A stretch of DNA of 64,000 bases from JBJXHN01 sp046233135 (lineage in GTDB: Bacteria; Pseudomonadota; Alphaproteobacteria; Rhodospirillales; Rhodospirillaceae): the NCBI GenBank assembly GCA_046233135.1, contig JBJXHN010000005.1:434001-498000 (forward strand), written 5' to 3'. Below the pieces are notes generated by a model that had not been told where the DNA came from, did not search any database, and saw only the letters and a list, made by a program, of their open reading frames with translations. Below, one piece after another: positions 27,021-35,498 of this stretch. The translations under genes were made by a program, and so were the position numbers. Position 1 is the first letter of the stretch. Each line of letters begins with the position of its first letter.

Positions 27021-28292
27021 TCAGTTCGTAAAGGACGTGAAGGTGGTGGGGGCGGGTTCCACCTGCCGGCTGCCGCCACGGACCACTTCACGGATGGCCA
27101 GGCCGCGTTCGACGGTCCCATCGGCACGGAAACGGAAGATGCCGCGCGTGCCCGCGAAACCGTTGCTGTTCCGGATCGCATCCACGGTAAAGCCCGATCC
27201 CGGGGTCATGGCCAGATTGATCGCCAGTGCCGTGGCGTCGAAGCCCAGGCCGGCCATATCCTCGTCTGCCGGCGTCACGCCATAGGTGGCGCGGAAGCGG
27301 CTGGCCAGGTCATAGGCAACCCGTTCGTCCGGAGCGGGGAAGCGGGCTCCCACCAGCATGGCCTCTTGTCCCAGGTCCTGCGCGCCGTTCCACAGCATGG
27401 TGCCCAGGACCATCACATCCCCGGGGTTGACGCCCTGGTAGGGCAGCTGGGCGGCGACCGCCTGCAGGCCGATCCCCCGGTCGGCAAGCAGCAGAGTGTC
27501 GAACGATCCCCGGCCGAGCAGATTGGCCACGGCAGCTTCGGCGTCGGTGCCCTGGGGGTCGTAGGTCTGCACGGCGACCACCCGCATGCCGACGTCGGTT
27601 GCGACGCGGCTCAAGGCGTCGGCCGTGGCCCGGCCGGTGGGCGTGTTGGGCAGCAGGGCCGACACGGTGGAGCGGCCCTGGGTCACGGCGTGGCGCAGGA
27701 TGCGCCGCACCTGTTCGGTGATCAGGAAGCCGATCAGATGGACCGGGCCGCCGGCGACGGTGGCATCGGTGGAAAAGGCAACGACCGGAACCGACGCGGC
27801 CCGGGCGATCGGTGCCACGGCGCGCACGGAATCCGCATACAGCGGCCCGAGGATCATACCTGCGCCTTGCTGGATGGCCATCTCTGCGGCGCGGGCGGCG
27901 CCGGCCTGGGTTCCGCCGGTGTCGTAGGGTTGCAGGATGATGCTGTTCCTGGACAGGTCGATCACGGCGATCAAGGCGGAGTCCTGGATCGTCTGACCCA
28001 CCGCCGCAGCCGGGCCGGACAGGGGCACAAGCAGGGCCACCTGCCGCGAATTGTTGGTCTGACCCATCATCGGGGACATCACGCCGCTGTTGTCCAGCGT
28101 CTCCGACTGGACCGGTGTCGTCGGCTGCGCGACGGGCGGCGGTGGTTCCTGTCTTGACGGGTCGTACCCCCGGGATCCACCCTGGGATCCGCAAGCCGCC
28201 AGACCCGCGCAGATCACGGCCGCGGCAATGGCGCGACTCCAGCGCCGCAATCCTGCGACGCCCGCTGTATACCCTTCCCGACTCCAACCCAC
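27021..28292 (-). CDS. Penicillin-binding protein activator-like lipoprotein (LpoA/YraM family)
   Basis: A 423-residue outer-membrane or periplasmic lipoprotein. The lipobox is LAAC (Cys34) after a hydrophobic stretch; a Pro-rich linker (PPPPVAQPTTPVQ) leads to a periplasmic-binding-protein fold that begins RQVALLVPLSGPAAAVGQ. In gammaproteobacteria LpoA activates PBP1A. Alphaproteobacterial homologues have the PBP-like domain but unproven function. The GTG start at 28292 has GAAAGGGG upstream; no ATG is available before the signal peptide, and the first part of the signal is long. Its start lies only 17 nt from the divergent rsmI start. The linkage to rsmI and yraN matches the E. coli lpoA locus. 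Confidence 0.82.
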   Translation of the reverse strand: MGWSREGYTAGVAGLRRWSRAIAAAVICAGLAACGSQGGSRGYDPSRQEPPPPVAQPTTPVQSETLDNSGVMSPMMGQTNNSRQVALLVPLSGPAAAVGQTIQDSALIAVIDLSRNSIILQPYDTGGTQAGAARAAEMAIQQGAGMILGPLYADSVRAVAPIARAASVPVVAFSTDATVAGGPVHLIGFLITEQVRRILRHAVTQGRSTVSALLPNTPTGRATADALSRVATDVGMRVVAVQTYDPQGTDAEAAVANLLGRGSFDTLLLADRGIGLQAVAAQLPYQGVNPGDVMVLGTMLWNGAQDLGQEAMLVGARFPAPDERVAYDLASRFRATYGVTPADEDMAGLGFDATALAINLAMTPGSGFTVDAIRNSNGFAGTRGIFRFRADGTVERGLAIREVVRGGSRQVEPAPTTFTSFTN

Positions 28293-28309
28293 GGACAGCC
28301 CCTTTCGTG

Positions 28310-29215
28310 ATGCAAAATCAGTCCGATTACCCTACCGGCGGCGCCCGGGGAAGTAAACTGGCCCCCGGCCTGCACCTGGTGGCGACGCCCATCGGAAACC
28401 TGGGCGACATGACCGCCCGGGCTGCCGAAGCCCTGGCCGGCGCCGATCTGGTCGCTTGCGAGGATACCCGTGTTACCGGGTCTCTGCTCGGGAAACTGGG
28501 GCTGCGGGCGGCCCGGCTCACTCCGTATCACGATCACAACGCCGAAAAGGCGCGGCCGGCACTGCTGGACCGTCTGGCCGCCGGGGCGGCGGTGGTCCTG
28601 GTGTCCGACGCCGGCATGCCGCTGGTTTCCGACCCCGGCTACAAACTGGTGCGAGAATGTCACGAGGCTGGTATCGCTGTGCGGGTGGTGCCCGGTCCCT
28701 CGGCCGTGCTGGCTGCCCTGGCGGTTTCCGGCCTGCCGACGGACCGCTTCCTGTTCGCCGGCTTCCCGCCCCAGAAGGCCGGCAAACGCGCCGCCTGGGC
28801 CGCCGAACTGGCAGGCATACCGGCGACTCTGGTGCTGTTCGAAGGTCCCAGCCGCCTCGCCGCGACCCTGGATGCCCTGGCCGAGGCGCTGGGGGACCGG
28901 GAAGCCGCCGTTTGCCGCGAACTGACCAAACTGCACGAAGAGGTCCGCAGGGGTCCCTTGCGGACCCTCGCCGCCGGCTATGTGCAAGAAGGGCCGCCCC
29001 GGGGAGAACTGGTGGTGGTGGTCGGCCCGCCGAATGCGGAAAATGGTCCTACAGCGGAACAAATGGCGGAAAGTCTGGAGCGACGCCTGTCGGCTCTGCT
29101 GGACGGGGGGGCTTCGGTGCGCGAGGCGGTGGCGCAGGTGACCGCCGAGACCGGTCAGCCCCGCCGGACCGTCTACCGGGCGGCGCTGGCGCTGGCGGGG
29201 GACCGCGACGGGTGA
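28310..29215 (+). CDS. rsmI: 16S rRNA (cytidine(1402)-2'-O)-methyltransferase
   Basis: A 301-residue tetrapyrrole-methylase-fold enzyme that methylates C1402 of 16S rRNA. It shows LHLVATPIGNLGDMTARA, the VACEDTRVTGSLLGKLG motif, SDAGMPLVSDPGYKLVRE and VVPGPSAVLAALAVSGLPTDRFLFAGF, all typical of RsmI. The ATG at 28310 follows AAGGGG-like sequence within the divergent 17-nt gap; the upstream frame stays open but overlaps the LpoA-like gene. The stop overlaps the yraN GTG start by 4 nt (GTGA). Confidence 0.95.
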   Translation: MQNQSDYPTGGARGSKLAPGLHLVATPIGNLGDMTARAAEALAGADLVACEDTRVTGSLLGKLGLRAARLTPYHDHNAEKARPALLDRLAAGAAVVLVSDAGMPLVSDPGYKLVRECHEAGIAVRVVPGPSAVLAALAVSGLPTDRFLFAGFPPQKAGKRAAWAAELAGIPATLVLFEGPSRLAATLDALAEALGDREAAVCRELTKLHEEVRRGPLRTLAAGYVQEGPPRGELVVVVGPPNAENGPTAEQMAESLERRLSALLDGGASVREAVAQVTAETGQPRRTVYRAALALAGDRDG

Positions 29216-29619
29216 GCGGGCCGTCGCCGGGCCGGCGGGACCGGTGGCTTCGAAGCCGGGGGGCGGAGGGGCTGTGTGCCCTGGCGCTGCGCCTTGCGGG
29301 CTGGCGGATCCTGGCCCGCAATTGGCGGCCGGCCCGGGGGACGGGTGCAGGCGAGGTGGATATCATTGCCCGTCGGGGGGCGGTTCTGGCCTTCATTGAA
29401 GTCAAGGCCAGGCCTGATCTTTCCACGGGATTGGCGGCCGTGACTCCCCATCAGCGTCGGCGTGTGATCCGGGCCGCCGAAGTCTTTTTGCAACAAAGCC
29501 CCTTGACGGAGGGTTGCCAGCCCCGTTTCGATGTCATGGTGGTCAGTCCCTGGCGCTGGCCGCACCATCTGCCCGATGCTTGGTCTGCGGATGCGGCCGG
29601 GCCTGGGGCCGGGTGGTGA
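29212..29619 (+). CDS. yraN: YraN/UPF0102 family protein
   Basis: A 135-residue endonuclease-like (restriction-fold) protein of unknown role. The core motif GEVDIIARRGAVLAFIEVKAR carries the Asp and Glu-x-Lys of the nuclease fold. It starts with GTG at 29212, overlapping the rsmI stop, so translation is coupled. The long upstream frame in this register is not coding. YraN is conserved next to rsmI in many proteobacteria; a nucleic-acid function is likely but unproven. Confidence 0.87.
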   Translation: MSGPSPGRRDRWLRSRGAEGLCALALRLAGWRILARNWRPARGTGAGEVDIIARRGAVLAFIEVKARPDLSTGLAAVTPHQRRRVIRAAEVFLQQSPLTEGCQPRFDVMVVSPWRWPHHLPDAWSADAAGPGAGW

Positions 29620-29678
29620 TCCACGGGTTGGTCGGGACCGTAAATTTCTTCGGGAACCCCTATCGTTAATAGGCGTTT

Positions 29679-30350
29679 ATGTCTTCACGGCCATCTCTTA
29701 AACTGCAGATAGGAAATCTGCCGGCGTTATCACGTTTTGCAGGAATCCCCCGGGGGGTTCGGCGCGCTGGCGGTGTTATGATCATGGTGGCGATAGGGCT
29801 CCTTTCGACGGGGTGCACGCCTTATGGCATGGCTCTCGGTGTCGGTGCCAAGGCCGTCACCATGGCCTCGGAGGAACGGGGCTTCGGACAGGCGGTCGAG
29901 GATGGCCGCATTCAGGTGCAGTTGAACGGCGACCTGTTCGCCTTGAGCGAGGACGTCTTCGAAAGTGTCAACCTGACCGTCCGCAATGGCAGGGTGCTGA
30001 TGACCGGCTCCGTGCCCACCGCGCAGGACCGGGTCAATGCGATCCGCACCGCCTGGCAGGTGGACGGGGTGAAGGAAGTGATCAACGAGCTGAAGGTCTC
30101 GACGGAGTCCGACGCGGTCGGGTTCGGGCGGGATGTCTGGCTGATCAACAAGTTGGAGACGATTCTGCTGTTCGATTCCGAAGTGGATTCCATCAACTAC
30201 ACGATCGATGTGGATGACGGCGTGCTGTACATCATGGGGACAGCCCAATCGGAACAGGAACGGAACCGTGTCATTGCGCATGCGCGGGGACTGGAACACG
30301 TGCGCCGGATCGTCGATTACAGCCGGGTGAAGAAAGGGGCAGGACAATGA
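29679..30350 (+). CDS. BON-domain lipoprotein (DolP/YraP-like)
   Basis: A 223-residue envelope lipoprotein with two BON domains. The lipobox is LSTGC after a hydrophobic stretch, and two BON repeats follow at about 85-150 (FESVNLTVRNGRVLMTGSVPTAQDRVNAIR) and 160-220 (INYTIDVDDGVLYIMGTAQSEQERNRV). In E. coli DolP maintains outer-membrane integrity and supports the BAM complex; its gene lies in the same lpoA-yraN-dolP order. The start is uncertain: 29679 (long signal, 46 residues to the Cys) or 29778 (MIMVAIGLLSTGC). The stop overlaps the SirB1 gene by 4 nt. Confidence 0.82.
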   Translation: MSSRPSLKLQIGNLPALSRFAGIPRGVRRAGGVMIMVAIGLLSTGCTPYGMALGVGAKAVTMASEERGFGQAVEDGRIQVQLNGDLFALSEDVFESVNLTVRNGRVLMTGSVPTAQDRVNAIRTAWQVDGVKEVINELKVSTESDAVGFGRDVWLINKLETILLFDSEVDSINYTIDVDDGVLYIMGTAQSEQERNRVIAHARGLEHVRRIVDYSRVKKGAGQ

Positions 30351-31300
30351 CCGCCGAACCAGATCGGGTCCCGGTCCGTCCGGACCCCGCGTTAATGGAA
30401 ACGGACTCCGCAGCCTATCTGGAGGCCGTGGGACTGCTGGATGAGGCGGACTTTCCGCTTGCCGACACCGCCCTGGCGCTGGCTGCCGAAGACGTGCGCC
30501 GCCGTCCGGCGTCGGCCGAAGGGGCCATGGCAGCGCACGATAGCGGTTTCCAAGGCGATGTTTTGGCCGGCCTGCCGGAGCGTCTGGCCCGCCACCGGCG
30601 GACCCTGGGCAGCTGGCGCGCTCTGCTGGGCGATCATGTGGACGGTTTGCGGTCCCCCGGCCTGGATACCTGCATCGAGGCCCTGCGCGCGGTGATGATC
30701 GACCACGCGGACCTGTCGGGCGATGTGGAAAATTACGAGGATCTGGCCAACGCCAGCCTGATCCGGGTGATGGAACGCGGCAAGGGCCTGCCGGTCGCCC
30801 TGGGGATCCTGTGGGTGGATCTGGCCCGGGACCGGGGATGGGCCATGGACGGCATCGATTTCCCCGGCCATTTCCTGGTGCGCCTGGACGTGGGCGGACG
30901 TCGGGCCATTCTTGACCCCTTCCACAGCGGCCAGGGCCTGACCGCGCCGGCGCTGCGGGTGATGCTGAAGTCCATCATGGGACCCAAGGCGGAACTGCGA
31001 CCCGAACATTACGCCCCCGTCGGTTCGAGGTCGATGCTGTTGCGGCTTCAGAACAACATAAAGCAGCGACGGATGGAACGTGGCGATGTGACCGGGGCGC
31101 TGATCAGCGTGCAACTGATGAATCTGATCGCTCCGGACCATCACGGTCTTTGGCGGGAACAGGGGTTGATTCATCTGCGGCTGGGCAATCTGACCGACGC
31201 GGTGGCCGCCCTGGATCGTTTCCTGGTCGTCGCGCCGCCCGGACCGGACTGGGCGCGGGTGGATCTGGTGTTGCGGGAGTTGCGTCAGCGCCTGCAATAG
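30347..31300 (+). CDS. SirB1 family protein (transglutaminase-like with TPR tail)
   Basis: A 317-residue protein of the SirB1/TPR family. The central transglutaminase-like region contains NYEDLANASLIRVMERGKGLPVALGILWVDLARDRGW and the DFPGHFLVRLD motif with a conserved His; the C-terminal ~70 residues look like TPR helices (LWREQGLIHLRLGNLTDAVAALDRFL). The catalytic Cys of true transglutaminases is not obvious, so an enzyme role is unproven. It starts ATG overlapping the BON gene stop. Position between the BON gene and gshB suggests an envelope- or redox-linked operon, but this is inference. Confidence 0.78.
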   Translation: MTAEPDRVPVRPDPALMETDSAAYLEAVGLLDEADFPLADTALALAAEDVRRRPASAEGAMAAHDSGFQGDVLAGLPERLARHRRTLGSWRALLGDHVDGLRSPGLDTCIEALRAVMIDHADLSGDVENYEDLANASLIRVMERGKGLPVALGILWVDLARDRGWAMDGIDFPGHFLVRLDVGGRRAILDPFHSGQGLTAPALRVMLKSIMGPKAELRPEHYAPVGSRSMLLRLQNNIKQRRMERGDVTGALISVQLMNLIAPDHHGLWREQGLIHLRLGNLTDAVAALDRFLVVAPPGPDWARVDLVLRELRQRLQ

Positions 31301-31384
31301 GGTAGCGAAAACCGGGCCGGCTTGATTCTCCTGCGCGGGGAGCCGGTCCATTCCGGTTTTCTCTCCCGACCAAGGGGCCTGCCC

Positions 31385-32323
31385 ATGCCGCTGACCGTGG
31401 CCATCCAGATGGACCCGATCCACTCCATCGACATCAATGGCGACAGCACCTTCGCCCTCGCCCTGGAAGCCCAGGCGCGGGACCATGTCCTCACCTACTA
31501 CGAGCCGTCGGACCTGGTGTTCGAAGAGGGGCGCGTGATGGCCCGGACCCGTCCCCTGGATGTGCGCCGGGAGCCGGGCAACCATTTTTCTCTGGGGTCG
31601 GCGGCATGGATGAATCTGGCAGATGTTGATGTGGTGCTGATGCGCCAGGATCCGCCCTTTGACATGGCCTATATCACGGCGACTCACCTGCTGGATCACA
31701 TCCACCCCCAGACCCTGGTGGTGAATGATCCGACGTCGGTGCGCAACGCCCCGGAGAAGCTGTTCGTCACCCACTTCCCGGAGCTGATGCCGCCGACACT
31801 GATCAGCAGTGACAAGGAAGCCATCCAGGCATTCCGGGAAGAACATGGCCACATCATCATCAAGCCGCTGTTCGGCAATGGCGGGGCCGGTGTGTTCCAC
31901 CTGGACCCGGAAGACGAAAACATGAACGCTCTGCTGGAGATGTTCGGCCAGCGCTCCCGCGAGCCGCTGATGGTGCAGCGCTACCTGCCGGAGATTCGCC
32001 AGGGGGACAAGCGCATCATCCTGGTGGACGGCAAGCCCGCCGGGGCGGTCAACCGGGTGCCGGCGGCGGGGGAAGCCCGGTCCAACATGCACATCGGCGG
32101 CCGGCCGGAAAAATGCGCCCTGACGGCGCGTGACCTGGAAATCTGCGAAGCCATCGGTCAGACCCTGAAGGACCAGGGGCTGATCTTTGTCGGGATCGAC
32201 GTCATCGGCAACTATCTGACCGAAATCAACGTCACCAGCCCCACCGGTATCCAGGAAATCGACCGGTTTGATGGCGTATCGATCGAGGCGGATATCTGGG
32301 ATGCCATCGAAGGAAGGCTGTAA
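31385..32323 (+). CDS. gshB: Glutathione synthetase
   Basis: A 312-residue ATP-grasp ligase that joins gamma-glutamylcysteine and glycine. The N-terminal domain has VAIQMDPIHSIDINGDSTFAL and RQDPPFDMAYITATHLLD. The ATP-grasp part has IIIKPLFGNGGAGVF, MVQRYLPEIRQGDKRIILVDG and the metal-binding ITEINVTSPTGIQEI region. The length fits. The ATG at 31385 starts MPLTVAIQ at the first beta strand. It follows SirB1 by about 84 nt. The last codons lie inside the first copy of a palindromic repeat. Confidence 0.97.
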   Translation: MPLTVAIQMDPIHSIDINGDSTFALALEAQARDHVLTYYEPSDLVFEEGRVMARTRPLDVRREPGNHFSLGSAAWMNLADVDVVLMRQDPPFDMAYITATHLLDHIHPQTLVVNDPTSVRNAPEKLFVTHFPELMPPTLISSDKEAIQAFREEHGHIIIKPLFGNGGAGVFHLDPEDENMNALLEMFGQRSREPLMVQRYLPEIRQGDKRIILVDGKPAGAVNRVPAAGEARSNMHIGGRPEKCALTARDLEICEAIGQTLKDQGLIFVGIDVIGNYLTEINVTSPTGIQEIDRFDGVSIEADIWDAIEGRL

Positions 32324-32425
32324 GCCTTCCTCAAAACATAAAGTAGCAGGGAAGGCTGTAAGCCTTCCTCGAAATGCAAAGTACCGGGGGAGGGCTGTGT
32401 ACCTTCCCTGAAAGAGAAATTGGGG
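32312..32425. repeat. Three tandem ~38-bp units with internal palindrome
   Basis: Copies start at 32312, 32350 and 32389. Each begins with a palindrome, GGAAGGCT-GTA-AGCCTTCC in the first two copies (perfect 8-bp stem, 3-nt loop) and a degenerate form in the third, followed by an A-rich spacer such as CTCAAAACATAAAGTAGCA. The first copy includes the last gshB codons and stop (TAA). It lies between converging gshB and bluB, so the hairpins may end or protect both transcripts. No other copy is seen in the window. Not a CRISPR: the units are directly tandem. Confidence 0.8.
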
Positions 32426-32431
32426 ATGGCT

Positions 32432-33094
32432 TTAGGCCGTCTCCGATGGGGCGTTGCCGTTCCCTCCGTTCCGGCGCAGGGGAAGGCGGGCCTGCCAGCC
32501 CAGTCGCTCCAGTTCCGGAACAAGGTGGTCCTCTTCCGGATAGCCGACGCACAGGTAGGCCACGAAGGTCCAGTCCGGCGGGGTGCCGAGCAGGTGGCCC
32601 ACCGTGTCCGGTGTCAGGATCGACACCCAGCCTACGCCGATCCCCTCTGCCCGGGCGGCGAGCCAGAAGGTGTGGATGGCCATGACCACCGAATAGCGGC
32701 GGGTCTCGGGCATGGTTTCCTGCCCCAGGCCGTAGCCCTGGTGGGTGCCGTCGTCGCAGAACACGGCCAGCTGCTCCGGCGCCTCTCGCAGCCCTTCCAG
32801 CTTCAGGCGGGCATACAGGTCCTTGCGCTCTGCGGCCTGGCCGGCCAGGGCCGTGGCGTTGCAGCTTTCGAAATCGCCGATGATTCCCGCACGCTGATCC
32901 GCATCCGAAACGGATAGGAAGCGCCAGGGCTGGCTGTTGCCGACGCTCGGCGCCAGATTGGCGGTGTCGAGCAGGCGGTCCAGGGTCCCCGGCGGCAGGG
33001 GATCCCGGCGGAACCGGCGCACGTCCCGGCGCCACCGGAACAGGGCGTCCAGGGTCTCGCGGAAAGGCGCGTCGAAGGTGGGGGCGGGGGTCAT
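32432..33094 (-). CDS. bluB: 5,6-dimethylbenzimidazole synthase
   Basis: A 220-residue nitroreductase-fold enzyme that breaks FMNH2 with O2 to form the lower ligand of vitamin B12. The residues that separate BluB from ordinary nitroreductases are present: Asp24 in RRDVRRF (Asp32 of the Sinorhizobium enzyme) and Ser158 in GWVSIL (Ser167 there). Family stretches are APSVGNSQPWRFLSV and AIHTFWLAARAEGIGVGW. No other cobalamin gene and no B12 riboswitch is nearby, so it is an isolated locus. The ATG at 33094 is the first Met. It is divergent from trpS. Confidence 0.88.
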   Translation of the reverse strand: MTPAPTFDAPFRETLDALFRWRRDVRRFRRDPLPPGTLDRLLDTANLAPSVGNSQPWRFLSVSDADQRAGIIGDFESCNATALAGQAAERKDLYARLKLEGLREAPEQLAVFCDDGTHQGYGLGQETMPETRRYSVVMAIHTFWLAARAEGIGVGWVSILTPDTVGHLLGTPPDWTFVAYLCVGYPEEDHLVPELERLGWQARLPLRRNGGNGNAPSETA

Positions 33095-33234
33095 GACGCG
33101 CAGCCTAGTCCATTCGTCCTGTCCCTGGGAACCGCTTTCAAGGCGCCAGTGACTTGACCACGAAGGCCGGAGGGGCTACGCCCTGCGGCACGATTGTTTT
33201 GGGACGGTCATCCATCCATCCGAGGTCATCAGCG

Positions 33235-34233
33235 ATGAAGCGCATCTTTTCCGGCGTGCAGCCGACGGGCAACCTGCATTTGGGCAACTACCTGGGGGCC
33301 ATCCGCAATTGGGTCCGGTTGCAGGGTGACTACGACTGCCTGTTCTGTATCGTCGATCAGCATGCCATCACCCAGTGGCAGGACCCGGCGGAGCTGCGCA
33401 AGGCCACCCGGGAAGTGACCGCCGGCCTGATCGCCGCGGGGATCGATCCGAAGGCCAATATCGTCTTCAACCAGTCTACCGTGCCCGGCCATGCCCAGCT
33501 GGCCTGGGTGTTCAATTGCGTCGCCCGCATGGGGTGGCTGAACCGCATGACCCAGTTCAAGGAAAAGGCGGGCAAGCACAAGGAAAACGCCAGCGTCGGG
33601 CTGTTCGCCTACCCCAACCTGATGGCCGCCGATATCCTGCTCTATAAGGCCACACACGTGCCCGTGGGGGAAGACCAGAAGCAGCACCTGGAACTGACCC
33701 GCGATATCGCCCTGAAGTTCAATCATGATTTCGAAACCGAATTCTTCCCGGTCACCGAACCCCTGATCCTGGGCGAAGCCCGCCGGGTGATGTCGTTGCG
33801 CGACGGTTCGAAGAAGATGAGCAAATCCGAAGAGTCGGATTATTCCCGTATCAACATGACCGACGATGCCGATACCATCGCCCAGAAGATCCGTAAGGCC
33901 AAGACCGACCCCGAACCCCTGCCGGAAACGGCCGAGGGCCTGGAAGGTCGGCCGGAAGCGGCGAACCTGGTGGGGATCTATGCCGCCCTGGCCGACAAGA
34001 CCCGGGCCGAGGTGCTGGCCGACGCCGCCGGCCAGCCGTTCAGCAGCTTCAAGCAGCAGCTGACCGATCTGGCGGTTTCCGTTCTTGGCCCCATCAACGA
34101 CGAAATGGCGCGGCTGATGGCCGATCCGGCGTCGGTGGATGCGGTGCTGCGTGACGGGGCCGAACGGGCCAATGCGCTGGCCGAGCCCGTGCTGAAGGAT
34201 GTTTACGATATCATCGGCTTTTTGCGGCCCTGA
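33235..34233 (+). CDS. trpS: Tryptophanyl-tRNA synthetase
   Basis: A 332-residue class I aminoacyl-tRNA synthetase. The HIGH-like motif is TGNLHLGNY and the KMSKS loop is complete (KKMSKSEESDYSR). VFSGVQPTGN starts the Rossmann fold; the length equals the bacterial norm. The ATG at 33235 begins MKRIFSGVQ, so the upstream open frame is non-coding. The ribosome binding site is CGAGG about 10 nt before it. It supplies Trp-tRNA, the signal read by the trpL leader elsewhere in the window. Confidence 0.97.
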   Translation: MKRIFSGVQPTGNLHLGNYLGAIRNWVRLQGDYDCLFCIVDQHAITQWQDPAELRKATREVTAGLIAAGIDPKANIVFNQSTVPGHAQLAWVFNCVARMGWLNRMTQFKEKAGKHKENASVGLFAYPNLMAADILLYKATHVPVGEDQKQHLELTRDIALKFNHDFETEFFPVTEPLILGEARRVMSLRDGSKKMSKSEESDYSRINMTDDADTIAQKIRKAKTDPEPLPETAEGLEGRPEAANLVGIYAALADKTRAEVLADAAGQPFSSFKQQLTDLAVSVLGPINDEMARLMADPASVDAVLRDGAERANALAEPVLKDVYDIIGFLRP

Positions 34234-34378
34234 TTCGGCACACTGCGCCCCCCGGGCTCTCTGGAACCTGGCAAACCTGTAGCCGTAACCGCGTCTCGTA
34301 ACACACCGGCGGTTTCCTCGCCGGCTTATCCGTCCTATGTCTATGGGAATGACGGATGAGCGGGCGAGGATAGCAGGC

Positions 34379-35359
34379 ATGGGCGTGATCAAGCGGATAT
34401 TGGGGTGGGCGGGGGCGATGCTCGACCGCGTCCTGGTGGGGGGCGTGCTTCTGAAGCTGCTGGCCCTGGTGGTGATCCTTCCGGTTCTTTACTACCTGAT
34501 CGGGATGGCGATCACCCACCGGATCAACGACGATACCGCGTTCCAGCCGCCGGCCGTCGCGGCACTGCCGGACGAAGGTGTGGGCCAGGGGTCCCACGCG
34601 GTTGCCATGGCCGCCGCGTTGATCCGGCGCGAGGTGCAGGATACGCCCTGGGTCGCCAACAGCCCCTTTTTCTATCCCTCCGCCGTGCTGGACAACATGC
34701 CGAACTTCCAGCAGGGGGTGGTCTATGCCCTGTCCCGTTTCGTCCTGGAAATGAGCGACCAGATCGGCCGCACCCGGGGGTCCAGTCAGGTGGATCCGGA
34801 TCTGGACATGGCGGCCGGGCGGTTGAAGTTCCCCGGCACCATCTGGCACTTCGATTTCAGCACGTCCATCTGGCCACAGGCCACCTCCGAGACCCAGTAT
34901 CTGGCCGCGGCCCGGGCGCTGGAGGCGTATAACGGCCGTCTGGCCGACGGGCAGGCGGTGTACGAGGCGCGGGCCGACAACTTGCAAGGCACGCTGGACC
35001 GGATGGCCAAGGACCTGGGGTCATCCAGTGCCCTGATCGATCGCCAGATCTCCGAAGGCGGGTTCTTCACTTTCACCGATGACGACGTGTTCTACGCCAC
35101 GAAGGGGCGGCTGTACGGCTACTACATGATCCTCAAGGCCTTGGGGGCCGACTACGGATCGGTGATTACCGAACGGCAGCTGGACGGGGCGTGGCAGCAG
35201 ATGCTCGACAGCCTGAAGGCGGCGGCGGAGCTTCAGCCGCTGGTGGTTCTGAACGGCGACCCGGACGGCATGAAGCCCAGCCACCTGGCGGGCCAGGGAT
35301 TCTATCTGCTGCGGGCACGGACGCAGATGAACGAGGTGATCAATATCCTTTTAAAGTAG
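34379..35359 (+). CDS. DUF2333 family membrane-anchored protein
   Basis: A 326-residue protein with a single N-terminal membrane helix (LKLLALVVILPVLYYLIGMA, about residues 22-42) and a large periplasmic domain. The domain is that of DUF2333 (PWVANSPFFYPSAVLDNMPNFQQGVVYALSRF, FDFSTSIWPQATSETQY, FFTFTDDDVFYATKGRLYGYYMILKALG). Function unknown; conserved among alphaproteobacteria beside trpS. I prefer the ATG at 34379 (MGVIKRILGW), with GAGGA 8 nt upstream; a Met 14 codons earlier is possible. No obvious terminator precedes the next gene. Confidence 0.8.
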   Translation: MGVIKRILGWAGAMLDRVLVGGVLLKLLALVVILPVLYYLIGMAITHRINDDTAFQPPAVAALPDEGVGQGSHAVAMAAALIRREVQDTPWVANSPFFYPSAVLDNMPNFQQGVVYALSRFVLEMSDQIGRTRGSSQVDPDLDMAAGRLKFPGTIWHFDFSTSIWPQATSETQYLAAARALEAYNGRLADGQAVYEARADNLQGTLDRMAKDLGSSSALIDRQISEGGFFTFTDDDVFYATKGRLYGYYMILKALGADYGSVITERQLDGAWQQMLDSLKAAAELQPLVVLNGDPDGMKPSHLAGQGFYLLRARTQMNEVINILLK

Positions 35360-35498
35360 TCCAATGCGCAGTCGGGGCTTGACCGCGCGCGCTGGCTTCT
35401 GACACTGGAAGCCGGAGAAGCGTTCGCGGGGTGGCGGGACCGGAAGGGACTGCCCCGTTCCCTTGCCGGACGCATCCGCTGGCCTGGAAAGGACCCCG

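Noticed and set aside
32312..32425. CRISPR array
   Set aside because: Three directly tandem units with internal palindrome, no unique spacers and no cas genes.
33095..33234. Cobalamin riboswitch upstream of bluB
   Set aside because: The region is too short and lacks the conserved cobalamin-riboswitch boxes; only a chance GTCACTGGCGCC is present.
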